This document shows, in pieces, positions 13,288 to 25,051 of a DNA stretch of 64,000 nt; position 1 is the stretch's first letter; every line of letters begins with the position of its first letter. The DNA comes from Malurus cyaneus samueli (Eukaryota; Chordata; Aves; Passeriformes; Maluridae), in contig CM019236.1 of NCBI GenBank assembly GCA_009741485.1, forward strand, positions 50,943,403 through 51,007,402, written 5' to 3'. The translations under genes and the position numbers were made by a program. Under the pieces are notes generated by a model, which saw nothing but the letters and a program-made list of their open reading frames with translations, ran no database searches and was not told where the DNA came from.

Positions 13288-14226
13288 NNNNNNNNNNNNN
13301 NNNNNNNNNNNNNNNNNNNNNNNNNNNNNNNNNNNNNNNNNNNNNNNNNNNNNNNNNNNNNNNNNNNNNNNNNNNNNNNNNNNNNNNNNNNNNNNNNNNN
13401 NNNNNNNNNNNNNNNNNNNNNNNNNNNNNNNNNNNNNNNNNNNNNNNNNNNNNNNNNNNNNNNNNNNNNNNNNNNNNNNNNNNNNNNNNNNNNNNNNNNN
13501 NNNNNNNNNNNNNNNNNNNNNNNNNNNNNNNNNNNNNNNNNNNNNNNNNNNNNNNNNNNNNNNNNNNNNNNNNNNNNNNNNNNNNNNNNNNNNNNNNNNN
13601 NNNNNNNNNNNNNNNNNNNNNNNNNNNNNNNNNNNNNNNNNNNNNNNNNNNNNNNNNNNNNNNNNNNNNNNNNNNNNNNNNNNNNNNNNNNNNNNNNNNN
13701 NNNNNNNNNNNNNNNNNNNNNNNNNNNNNNNNNNNNNNNNNNNNNNNNNNNNNNNNNNNNNNNNNNNNNNNNNNNNNNNNNNNNNNNNNNNNNNNNNNNN
13801 NNNNNNNNNNNNNNNNNNNNNNNNNNNNNNNNNNNNNNNNNNNNNNNNNNNNNNNNNNNNNNNNNNNNNNNNNNNNNNNNNNNNNNNNNNNNNNNNNNNN
13901 NNNNNNNNNNNNNNNNNNNNNNNNNNNNNNNNNNNNNNNNNNNNNNNNNNNNNNNNNNNNNNNNNNNNNNNNNNNNNNNNNNNNNNNNNNNNNNNNNNNN
14001 NNNNNNNNNNNNNNNNNNNNNNNNNNNNNNNNNNNNNNNNNNNNNNNNNNNNNNNNNNNNNNNNNNNNNNNNNNNNNNNNNNNNNNNNNNNNNNNNNNNN
14101 NNNNNNNNNNNNNNNNNNNNNNNNNNNNNNNNNNNNNNNNNNNNNNNNNNNNNNNNNNNNNNNNNNNNNNNNNNNNNNNNNNNNNNNNNNNNNNNNNNNN
14201 NNNNNNNNNNNNNNNNNNNNNNNNNN
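13288..14226. other. assembly gap (939 N)
   Basis: An uninterrupted run of 939 N. Duplicated sequence lies on both sides, so the gap size and the joining order should not be trusted. Open frames drawn through it are meaningless. Confidence 1.
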
Positions 14227-14375
14227 AAAAAAAAAAAAAAAAAAAAATAAAAGGGGGAAAAAAGGATTTTGGGTTTTTGGGGCGCGGGGGGTGGGGGCGA
14301 GGGGGGTGGGCCCCGGAATTGGGAAAAACCACTGCCCCCCTGCAAAAGTGGGGGCTGTTGGGGGGGCGGGGTGCA
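14227..14375. other. homopolymer-inflated contig edge
   Basis: Immediately after the gap come an A run, then stretched runs of G, A, T and C (for example GGGGGAAAAAAGG, GGGTTTTTGGGG), before recognisable minisatellite starts near 14376. The texture resembles a low-quality read end. It does not match the 9820-10059 sequence that precedes the other array. Confidence 0.65.
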
Positions 14376-15660
14376 GGGGTGCGATGGGACACTGCCTGCA
14401 GTGCTGTGCGGGGTGCGGGGTGCCATGGGACACTGCCTGCGGTGCTGTGCGGGGTGCGGGGTGCCATGGGACACTGCCTGCGTGTGCTGTGCGGGGTGCG
14501 GGGTGCCATGGGACACTGCCTGCGTGTGCTGTGCGGGGTGCGGGGTGCCATGGGACACTGCCTGCGGTGCTGTGCGGGGTGCGGGGTGCAGGGTGCCATG
14601 GGACACTGTCTGCAGTGCTGTGCGGGGTGCGGGGTGCCATGGGACACTGCCTGCGGTGCTGTGCGGGGTGCGGGGTGCCATGGGACACTGCCTGCAGTGC
14701 TGTGCGGGGTGCGGGGTGCGGGGTGCCATGGGACACTGCCTGCAGTGCTGTGCGGGGTGCAGGGTGCCATGGGACACTGCTGCAGTGCTGTGCGGGGTGC
14801 GGGGTGCGGGGTGCCATGGGACACTGCCTGCGGTGCTGTGCGGGGTGCAGGGTGCCATGGGACACTGCCTGCAGTGCTGTGCGGGGTGCGGGGTGCGGGG
14901 TGCCAGTGGGACACTGCCTGCAGTGCTGTGCGGGGTGCAGGGTGCCATGGGACACTGCCTGCGGTGCTGTGCGGGGTGCGGGGTGCGGGGTGCCATGGGA
15001 CACTGCCTGCAGTGCTGTGCGGGGTGCGGGGTGCAGGGTGCCATGGGACACTGTCTGCAGTGCTGTGCGGGGTGCGGGGTGCCATGGGACACTGCCTGCG
15101 GTGCTGTGCGGGGTGCAGGGTGCCATGGGACACTGCCTGCGGTGCTGTGCGGGGTGCAGGGTGCTCATGGGACACTGCCTGCAGTGCTGTGCGGGGTGCG
15201 GGGTGCGGGGTGCCATGGGACACTGCCTGCGGTGCTGTGCGGGGTGCAGGGTGCCATGGGACACTGCCTGCGAGTGCTGTGCGGGGTGCGGGTGCGATGG
15301 GACACTGCCTGCAGTGCTGTGCGGGGTGCGGGGTGCCATGGGACACTGCCTGCGGTGCTGTGCGGGGTGCGGGGTGCGGGGTGCCATGGGACACTGCCTG
15401 CAGTGCTGTGCGGGGTGCGGGGTGCAGGGTGCCATGGGACACTGTCTGCAGTGCTGTGCGGGGTGCGGGGTGCCATGGGACACTGCCTGCGGTGCTGTGC
15501 GGGGTGCAGGGTGCCATGGGACACTGCCTGCAGTGCTGTGCGGGGTGCGGGGTGCAGGGTGCCATGGGACACTGCCTGCGGTGCTGTGCGGGGTGCGGGG
15601 TGCGGGTGCCATGGGACACTGCCTGCGTGCTGTGCCGTGTGCGGGGTGCCATGGCACGTG
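14376..15660. repeat. GC-rich minisatellite, array copy 2 (clean)
   Basis: About 29-30 units, regular enough to read. Unit starts (CCATGGGAC) fall mostly 41 or 48 bp apart, for example 14423 to 14464 (41) and 14548 to 14597 (49, with the extra module). The 7-bp difference is an optional second GGTGCGG or GGTGCAG. Units also alternate between CTGCAGTGC and CTGCGGTGC. The first unit, and one at about 15296, carry GCGATGGG. Each unit contains an NcoI-type CCATGG and several CpGs. The array runs directly into the CpG island. Six-frame open reading frames across it come from the repeat and are not genes. Confidence 0.95.
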
Positions 15661-15689
15661 CCTGCGGTGCGCTGCCAGCCCGGGCCGGT

Positions 15690-16560
15690 GTGCGGGTGTG
15701 CCATTGCACACTTCCTGCGGTGCGGGGGACCGGGCGCCGGTTTCCGGTGGCTGACAGGAGCCGGAGCCCGCCGCTGCCTCCTCCGGCGCGGAGTACCACA
15801 CACCCCCGCACACACCGCGGGGAGGAGGAGGAGAAGGAGGAGAAGGAGGAAGAGGGCGGAGGGAGCAGAGCGGCCCCCCCCCCCCCCCCCCCATCCCCGA
15901 GCGATATCGCCCCGATCCCCCTATGCCATACGGGCGATATAGCACCGCTCCCCGCCCCGCGCTCCCACGGAGCGGCACCTGCAGGTACGTGACCCGCCCG
16001 GCCGCCCCGTGTGTGTGGATGCGTGTGCGGGGGGTTGCGTGTCGTGTGTGATCCAGGCGCTGCCCGCCGCGGGGCGGGCGATACTCCCGTGTCTGGCTCG
16101 CTGTCTTTTGTGCGCGGCCAAGGCTCTCCGGGAAGCTTACGGGCAGGCCGCGGCCCCCGGCCTTGTGGTGCGGAGCGCTGTGCAGTGGCGGGGCTCGGTG
16201 TGCATCCCCGGCTGGCGGGGGTAGGCCGTGAAGGACGGGGGAGCAGCGGTGCCGACGGTCAGGTTGTGGTTTGTCACAACATACAGAGTAGAGTGGAACC
16301 CTTGCCCGCGCGCTCCTCTTGCAAAGAGAAAGCGACCCTTGCAGCCCCCGCCCTCTCCCACCCCAGCTCCCGGCTGAAAGGAGTGAGCAGCGCAGGGGGC
16401 TGTGTTTGGAAGCCGGGGTCTCCGGCTGCACCGACAACGGGGCGGGCCAGTGCGTGCGGTGTGGTTGGGCCCCACGTAAGGTTCGCGCTGTCTGCACTCC
16501 CGCAGGGGAGCTCCGAGGGGTCCCTCTCGCCCCCGCCAAGCAGGCACTGAGTGAGCACGG
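15690..16560 (+). promoter_or_regulatory. CpG island with splice-donor-like site, copy 2
   Basis: Second copy of the block at 11275-12080, in the same order: the CACTTCCTGCGG motif, a GGAGGAGGAGAAGG tract (about 15822), a C run (15875-15892), then CTGCAG/GTACGTGA with the donor GT at 15985-15986. Internal differences from copy 1 are mostly small indels in GC-rich runs. In reality there is probably one island, and this is one of two assembled versions. The inferred role is the same: promoter and non-coding first exon of the downstream KIAA1958 gene. Confidence 0.6.
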
Positions 16561-16639
16561 GGAAGGCAGCTCCTCCAGTAACTTGGCTTGCCACCGAGAC
16601 GAGGCAGGAGCATTAAGGCAAGCCAGAAAACAGAAGCAA

Positions 16640-17730
16640 GCTTGGAAGGATGGTTAAGTGTAGAAGGAAGAGGGTGAAAACGACGGAGAGATACATTGAA
16701 CCTTGTGCAATTATCTTCCAGCCGTCAGACTGAGGGCCACGCTCCAGCCAGAGGAATAACTATGACAGTTAAAACTCAGCTTCCATCTACAGTGTTAATG
16801 GCTAAAAATACCTCGTGAACACAGCTGGCAGTTCAGTAGTACTAGATTAGAGTACGGCTATTTCCATTCAAGTGAATGAAGATCTGTCATAGAAACAAAC
16901 AATACACTCAGTAAGAATGACATCCCTATATGTGACTGCTTCAACATTTGAATTGTTAATCCGTGAACTTTGCTTTTGACTGCCTTCTCCGCCATTCCCC
17001 CACTACCGTTCTCAAAAATACAACTTTGACAGTGGTGTTGCAAAGCTAAAACTGCTATAGATGCTGAAGCTTGACTGTGAACTGCACAAACTAATGCTTT
17101 TAATTCTGTTGATTGAAGGAAGTGGACTAAGCACTTGATTGTGCTTTGATAGCAGCAGTGAGAATTGCATAAAACAAATTGACATCCTTTGCTGCATTTC
17201 TGATGACAGCTTTTCAGGTCAGGAGCTAGGCTTGTTTTCGTAACTTTTTTCTTTTTCTCTTTAAACAGAGTAATTCCAGAAGTCTTTTCAGGTCAGGAGT
17301 GACCAGTTCCTCTTTCTCTCATGGTTCTTCAGTTCTCTTCCATATAATTTAGAGCTCAGACCAGCAGGGCTGTACTCACGTGGTAGTGCAATTAACCTGA
17401 TAAACTCAGCCAGCACCATGCTGGGGCTGCACACCTGCCCCACAGCACATGTTGCATGGTTTCAGACTGCTCCTGACTGACTGGCCTTACCAGAAGCTGG
17501 GTAAAATCACCCTGGGGGTCAAATCTGCCATTGTCTCAGGCTGTTTATTCAAACATAATTTCAGGCTTGGTTAAACCTGTTTTTGCCTACTTGTAAAGGC
17601 ACACAAAAGTTGGAAATCACACAGTTCATGCACTCACCTACAGTCCTGTGCTGAGCCGGTGCTCAACGTGGCTAGGTCATACCCAGAGCCCTCTCTCCCT
17701 TTTTGCCTAGGTTTTTAGCCAAAAGCTATT
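16640..17730. other. single-copy flank, copy 2, continuing into unique DNA
   Basis: Near-identical to 12190-13287 in the same orientation. It is about 20 bases shorter over the aligned 1 kb, with most differences being lost bases in homopolymers (for example GTTTTCG for GTTTTTCG). It continues without a break beyond AAAAGCTATT at 17730, which is the natural right flank of the locus. Confidence 0.9.
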
Positions 17731-19691
17731 TTCCAACCCTTTGCTCAAGTTTATCAACTCCTTGAAATCCTTCGTAAGGATTTGTAAACAAACAACTGAC
17801 AGTTAAAAATTTTCACCCAAAGAAATAATAGAGAGATGTGAGAATTGGCAAAAAATACATAGTATACTATGTCGTTTAAGTATTAACAGAAGGTTAATGA
17901 GGGGATAATTAGGTGGTGTTACATGCAGTGTAAAACTTGTTGTGAAAGACACCATAGTTACTATTTTTGCTGTTGCCACTACGTCATTTCAAGAGTAGCT
18001 GAAGTTTTCTGTGTATTCCACTAAAATAGCTAGGTTCACAGAAGGTAACATAAAACTTGTGGAAGAACTGTAACAGCTCAAGCACTCCTCCGGCCATTGT
18101 TTCCAAGCTGGTGTTTTAATTCTGTTTGTTAAAGGGGTTTTTTTTGTAGGCCAATACTGATTGATGTTGCTCCTGTACTGATGCATCTATGCACTGTTAG
18201 TTGGTATTACACCAGGAAGTTTTCTATAACTGAACTTACTGAAAGTTTCGAAAGCACAGTGAAATTCTGTTTCTTTCACACAGTGATAACAGATTTATAG
18301 TCATGAGTTCCTAAAGCAGCAGCAGTTTGCTGCCTTAGCTGTTCATACCTCGCAATCACCAGCTGCACCTGCCTTAAGAGGCCACCAAAGCTTGTCCTGG
18401 TGCCACTTTGACTGGGCTATCATGTGTCCATGCGCTGCAGCTCCATGGAGACCTGGCATTTCAGCTTTTACATCTTTTGGTTCAGTCTCCCAACCTTATG
18501 CCTCTCTTCCTTCCTTCTCTGTTAGTTATAAAATGCTGTATATCTATAAAGAGGTCTGAAGGTCTTAACTGTAATCCCAGCCTTGGCACTCATTTCCACG
18601 GTGCCACTGTTTTTCCACATCTGCACTCAGGGAGCGATAACCCATCCATGCACGGCTCACAGAGGTGGTGTGAAAATTAACTGCTGTTTGCAAGGCACTT
18701 TCGCAGAAACGTGTGTGGCAATTGGTCCTCTCGAGGATTGTTATGCATCTGGTAATTCAAGTGTAACTGGCTGAACAAAATATTCTGCTTCCAAAGGTTA
18801 TTGCTGCACACCTTTTTGCAAAGCAAAACAGGGTGAGGTGAAGGTTAGTGACTTAGAAGTAGAGCAAATTGCTACTGGCTTTTTTAGACTCTTTCTCTGA
18901 AAAATGTTAAAAGGTAAGTGTTAGTTTCTATCAAATGTTTCCCTGATGGGTCTGCATAATAAGTCAAAGGAGCTGAAAGACTTTTTCCTTAGCACTATGA
19001 AAAATGAAGACGACCCATGGAGTCCAGCTGCTTCATCTTCAGTTATTTGACTTTGGTTCTGATTTGTTGTTTTATGCACTTTATTTACTGGCCAGGTTGA
19101 TGAATTCTCTTGCAAGACAGAAATTATAGGGTGTTCGTCCTCTCTTGTTTCCGTGGTAACAAATACACCGTTACAGATTCCCTAATTACACCCCTGGCTG
19201 GCCGCTGACCATCTGTGTTTTTCCAGAAGTAAATAAAAGGTCTTGTTCATATGACAGTCTAAACTTAAGCATTCAAAATGGAATGAGAAATAAAATAAAT
19301 AAATAAATGCCTTCAGCATGGTGAGAATGTGTTGTAATTTAGCTTCAGTCATGCACACATGTTGGGATGTCAGATGGTAACTTTCAACATTGTGTTTTCT
19401 TCTGTGAATGGTGTCGTGAAAAGGACCTGTCTCTGATGCTGAGTTTAATTTGGTCTTTGTGCAGCCACTTCTTTGCCTGACTGTGTGCATAGAAGTTAAC
19501 TTTTCATGATCTAGGGGCTATTCTCAATTACAGGAGTTTTCCACATTTTCTGCACAGTGAGTTTTTATCATGTCTTTCTATTGCTGGAGAGTTCATTCAC
19601 ATTGCTTCATTCCATTTTCTTTTTTTTTTTTGTTTAGCAACCATCAGGGTTTGAAACTGTAGTTCCCTTGCTGTGTTAACTCAGAGACATC
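17731..19691. other. non-coding, probably intron of KIAA1958
   Basis: AT-rich sequence without a recognisable exon or transposon. A short AAAT/AATA microsatellite lies at about 19286-19308. Assignment to the first intron of KIAA1958 rests only on the inferred promoter upstream and the coding exon downstream. Confidence 0.5.
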
Positions 19692-20078
19692 ACATTAGGC
19701 AGACTGCACCAAAAAAGGAGGAAATAAACTGATGAAATAAACAAACCTGGAGAGAAATTCAGATCCTGGGCATCTTAAGATATCAGTCCTATGAAAAGTT
19801 TCAGGAACAAAAGTTTTCATTTCCTCTAAGTGCAGAATCACAGAGTTAGACTCATGGTATTCACCGAGTGAGCACTGTGACCGTCTGCAAGCTTTTATTT
19901 CTATTGTTCATGGTAATTATTTTCTAAAAGCAGTCATCATACCTTAAATATTTTACATGTGTTTTACCAATAATAATCGAGATAAAGGGCAGGAAGAGAT
20001 TTCTGTCCATTTTTCTCTCCAGGTTTGTTTATTTCATCCATTTATTTCCTCCTTTTTTTGCACAGTCTACCCTAATGT
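19692..20078. repeat. inverted repeat with 67-bp arms
   Basis: The left arm (19692-19758) and the reverse complement of the right arm (20012-20078) match at roughly 60 of 67 positions, with one indel. Shared blocks include ACATTAGG at the outer ends, GGAGGAAATAAA, and ATGAAATAAACAAACCTGG. The 253 bp between the arms show no obvious similarity to each other. The shape fits a non-autonomous DNA transposon with long terminal inverted repeats, or two copies of one element inserted in opposite orientation. I recognise no family and see no clear target duplication. Confidence 0.8.
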
Positions 20079-20529
20079 TTTCCTCTGTGGTCTTCAGTAT
20101 GAGTGTATCTGATCAGGGTGGATGAGGCATAAAAAAACCAAAAAACAAAACCCCTAACAGCTTTTATAAACAGGAACATAACCATATAGCAGTGATCAAA
20201 CATCCAAATCTACACAATGCTTTACTTCTCATCTAGTCCAGTTGAAGCTTTCTTGAATCACCAGTGTTTCAGTTTGAAAGTTTGATTGTCCTGTCCCTTC
20301 ACCTGAGAACAGCTGCATCTTAACTAAAGAAATAGGCAAGAAAGGTATCCAGATATAATTATCTTCTACTGCAGTTCTTTTCAAAAGAAAAGGTAGTAAT
20401 TTCAAATTTCGCTGTCTATCCTGTTCACGGGCATTAAGGCCAGACGAAAGAAAAACCATTGATGATTCAGTAGGCTGGAGAAATGTCTCAAATGGAATGA
20501 AGCAACTGGAGCTGCACCATGAGATGTGT
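20079..20529. other. non-coding, nothing recognised
   Basis: AT-rich spacer between the inverted repeat and the LTR-like segment that follows. I see no feature in it. Confidence 0.5.
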
Positions 20530-21080
20530 GGATGGTGCGCTGAGGGGTCGGAGGACCCTTATTGCTGCAATCAGCCAGGTAAAGAAAGAGTGATGCTAAG
20601 GTGACTCTGGTTCTGTTCTGCCCTTATGCCAGACCCACGGTCTTTGTAATTTCTTTGTTACTCCCGATACTCCACATTTACATATAAATTGGCTGCCACC
20701 CCCCCGCCCTATTTAGCCATGGAGGGGGGGTTGCCCTAAGCAACCAACATAAAAAAGGACAGTGAGCTGCGTTGTGTGGGACTTCAGGACATCAAAAACC
20801 CCTGTTGGCTGGATCCAGGACCAGTCATCTCTCTCATTCTCTTTCTATATCTTTTCCTTATCTTTTTCTCCCCCTCTCCCCCTCATCCTCTGCCTTCCTG
20901 TTTCTCCAATCATACTGCAAAGTTTGTGAATACAGCCATTTGCTAACCATGTCCCTTCATGCGAGTAACCATTGTAGGTTTTCCTTCAAATAAAATTGTT
21001 ACTCATTAAAGGACCACCAGTGTTGTTTTGGTGCATCTCTAACCAAAGGTATTTTCGAATTGGAGTCACTTTCCTCCCCC
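20530..21080 (+). mobile_element. probable endogenous-retrovirus LTR, + strand, degraded
   Basis: Segment with the texture of an avian LTR. It has a GC-rich promoter-like part around 20700-20760, a stretch around 20787-20835 (GGACATCAAAAACCCC, then GGCTGGATCCAGGACC), a pyrimidine tract (about 20830-20912), then a poly(A) signal AATAAA at 20989-20994 followed by a short U5-like tail. The boundaries are estimates: I could not find a convincing TG...CA pair or a target duplication. No retroviral coding sequence is seen beside it. Confidence 0.5.
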
Positions 21081-24000
21081 TCTTGTGCTGGGAATTCTTA
21101 AGTGATACCTAGTAAGTGGTCAGGGAAAGCAGGGAAATAACCTCTTAGCTGTAAGCCAAAATAAATTTGAGCAGTGCCAACACAACAGCTGCCCAGGAAA
21201 GGCCCGAACTTGGCTGGTCCACTGTTTGAAGTCATCATCTCCCCCTTTCCCTGTCTCCAGTTACTAAACAGAGTTTCTAGTACGCCTCTGCTGAACCCAG
21301 ACATTTATTTTGTGGGTGTAAATTTCAACATGATCAAGGACTGTGGTTTACCAGCTGTAAACTACATTTAATAGGTTCCCCAGTAGTGACCCAAAATAAC
21401 TGCTGTAATACTTTATAAATATGTAAAGATTTGTCATTTATAAATACTAATAATATACTGATAAAGTATACTTATTTGTAAATGCACGTACATATACAAT
21501 ATCAGTAATGCAAATAAGTAATGCCATTTTATTTTGAAATTCTGTTCTATATTCTGTATTATTAACCGTAATACAGTCTATTACACAGTGTGCATACTTT
21601 ATCATTGTGCGTTATCATTATTATTACTGTTCCTATTAAATATGTTCTGTACCATAGTCAGACGAGAGAGAAAATATAGGTCTTGCACAGAAGGTGTCTG
21701 ATTTATGGGGCGAGGGATTCTGCTGGAATCTGTCCTGTGCCTAGTCCTATCCAGTATTCTCCTGAATGATACAGTATAAGAAATAACACACCTCTCTCTG
21801 TATTGCACTTGGGAAGAACATGAGGCCAGAAAGAGACACAAAGATAGGGGAGCACACAATCCAATTTCAGGATCATCTCAGCAGGCTGGAGATCTGGGCT
21901 GGAGATGACATGGTGTGAAATGAAATGTAGTGTTCTGCTCTGTGGCAGGTGAAGGAAATGCTGACATTACAAGCCAGGTAGCAATTTTTTTGTCTTTTTT
22001 TTTTTTTAATTAATTTTTTAAAGCAAAAAATGCTGTGCAAAGAGAAGGGAGTAACTTTGCTCTGTGACCAAGGTGGATGGGATTGGAAGCAATTTTCATT
22101 AAGCTGGTAGGTCAGTGGTAGGCATCAAAACATGCTCATGAGCCAGTGTGATATTAGAGTGGGTACACAGAGAGATGTCAGTGGCATGAAGAAGAAAACG
22201 CTATGGTGAAATGAAGGCATTTCTCAACTGGCGTATCTTCAGCTTTGCCCTTGTCACAGTGCTGATATCTGCTCAGAAGCCATCTTGGTGCAGAAAAACA
22301 CTGGAACAGTTAGAAACCGCCACCGTTTTGTTAAACAGCACACTGGAATGGTATTTGCACCTTATCTGGGCTTCAGTCAGGTACTTCCATGCAGTTGTGC
22401 ACGGCACGTTTCTGTTAGAATGAGAGCTGAAATCAGGGAAAGATCAGCTTTTGGTGTCACTAACTTTTCTGTCTCCTTGAACCTGTAGTCACAGACTGTA
22501 ATTTCTGTATCTCTGCAGTCTAAGTACAGAGGGGAAAGGATCTATTTATGTTGCAAGTGTTCTCCCAAAGCTGTAGAGAAAACCCTTGTCACCTTGTGAT
22601 AGTTTGCAAAATCTGCTGCAACACACCATAAGGAGCCAGCATATTTTAGCTGGTAACACTCCAAATGTCATAGCTTAGAATTTGCAAAATATTGCAGGAT
22701 GGAAAAGAAATTAATGAACTATTCTCAAAATGTAGAAGCTGGCACTTTTTTTTAATCTGTGAAATTTTGATCCTTGCTGTTTAGCCAGCTTTGCATGGAA
22801 GATGCCCAGCTACTCATGCAGAGGAATGTTTTCTGTATTCCTTCATGTGGATTGTCTCCCCATGGCAGCCCACAGTCATAACATGTCATGCCACTCTACA
22901 CTCTGAGGTTAAATATTTGCTCAGGTTTTGTTTTAACCAAAAGCATTTTATAGAATCTTTCTTTTTCATGTTTAACTAGAAACGTGCATATTTCCTGTTC
23001 AAAATACAGATTTCTTACTGTCGTTTTTTAGTGCTGTTAGGGGAAGAATAATGTCTGGCTTCTTTTTTTTATAACTTTCTTATCTGTAACTGTAAAAACA
23101 AAGTTGTGCTTCTAAAAAGCTGAGCTCATACAGTGCCAGTTTTTTAAACCCAGGAGGCAAACATTTATTGTGTAGCCAGTAAATTGCAATTGAAACTGTT
23201 CTGTAAAGTGGCTGGCATAGTCTGTGCCAGATATGTGTATCCTTCCAATTTTACCAGGCTTGATGAGTGCTGATGACTTAATTTCAAACCACTCAAGTTT
23301 AACATTTCCATCTCTGATTTCCAAAAGTACTATTACTATAACTATTGTGGAAATAAGCAGGTTAAAAAGAAGTGTTGTGTTTTGTGTTTATAACGATTAA
23401 CTATGCACTGTCAGGTGGATATTTTCCAAATCTTCTAGATTTCAAATCACATTTCAATGTACATTCTCTTTACAAGTTTAAAATTTTTGCCTCCAAGCCA
23501 AGACATGCAAAAAAAAAAACTTCATGCAAATAACTTGTGACCAAAACCTCTTTCAAATAAATCCCATCTTCTGCACACAGCTTTACTTCATAGCAATGTA
23601 TAGCTAAGAACCCCATAAATGTAAAATTTTCTGTGAACTGAATATTATGAATTAAACAAGCAATGTAGCATTCCACCCACGTTGTCTGACCTGGTGTTTG
23701 GCATCAGCCTAAAAGTCAGGCACAGTGCCAAGTGTTTGCTGAACAGGCAGTGTGATTTAATTGAAATACTGGTGACAAAGATTTTTTGGCTGGGGAGAGC
23801 TGGGCCAGATATTCTGTTTTTACAGATTTGAATTGATCTGAGGAACAGAGGTTACTTATTGTGAGTGAAGAAAGTCAGAAAATTATAGATGCAATATGTA
23901 AAAACACAAATAAAGTAGGTATTTTTTCCCCTTTGTCTTCCCATAGATAGTCTAAGGGCTCATTCCTGTAATGTATTAAATGTTACGGTACTATACAGCA

Positions 24001-25000
24001 AAATACAGGTGAGTGAACTGCTCAGAAACAGAGGCATTAGTCAATTAATGCTTACAAGTTTTACTAGATAAGTAAGTTCTATGCATTTCTATGCATTTTC
24101 TCCTGTTTGGGTGTTTGTTTTTGTTTTTGTTTTTGGTTTGTTTTTTTTTTTTTTTTTTCGTAAATAGTCTACCTTCATTAGTTTTTTCTGTGGTTCAATA
24201 ATCTATTCTGAAATAATGAGACTGACTTCAATATAGAATATACAATATATCTTTCCTATCAATGCATTCATATGTATACAGGAAAAAAGGTGTTCTGGAG
24301 AGAAAAAAATATTGTAAATTTGGATTTACCGTTTCTTACTATTTCAGTTTACCACAAGAAAATACATTATACTGGGCATTGCAAGTAAGTGATGTTTTGG
24401 AACAGTTCCACAATATAGTGGAGCATTACTGAAATGCAGCAGCAATTTATATGGAGGTTGGTTATTCACCTAGCCTTTTATTTGCAAGTAAAATTGTTCA
24501 CTTAAATTGAGCTCTCTTCAATACGCTGCATCTGTTTTAACACTGCTGTGTTTGCTGCATGCATTTGAACAGTCTTATAAAGATGGTCAAATTTGTTTTG
24601 GTCTAGCCAAGACTCAAGGAAAAATAGCAGCTCTGGTCCATCTATCAAAGAATGCACCATTAACCATTGCATTTTGTGTTTGTGTGAGTGTGTTAACATT
24701 CAGTGTTTTCCTGTTGGATAGTTAACTTTGTAAAGCTAAGTGACCTCTTTCCACTCAGGCATCTCTAAAACTGTGTCACCTCTGCTGACCTCCTAGATAC
24801 TGATTAAACAGTTTGGCGGTGTGATTAGCTTAGTTTACACACCATTTAGCTGCTGCAGGAGTTTTTACATGGGATAATGTGATGAAGATGGGGCAAGTAA
24901 AAACCTGGAAGCACTTCAGCAGGCTTTATGGAACAAAGAGGTATGAATCCATCATGTGTTTTAAAGTCTCAGGTCTGGCCTTTAGGATCACCTTGGATCA

Positions 25001-25051
<51 letters not shown>

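Noticed and set aside
10060..15660. CRISPR-like array of regular repeats
   Set aside because: Units are contiguous with no unique spacers, and the genome is vertebrate; it is a minisatellite.
13203..16539. Open frames of up to 1103 codons spanning the gap
   Set aside because: They cross 939 N and the second minisatellite array; the apparent length is an artefact.
22211..22423. 70-codon frame with a hydrophobic N-terminus resembling a signal peptide
   Set aside because: No cleavage context, promoter or homologue; one such frame is expected by chance in this much sequence.
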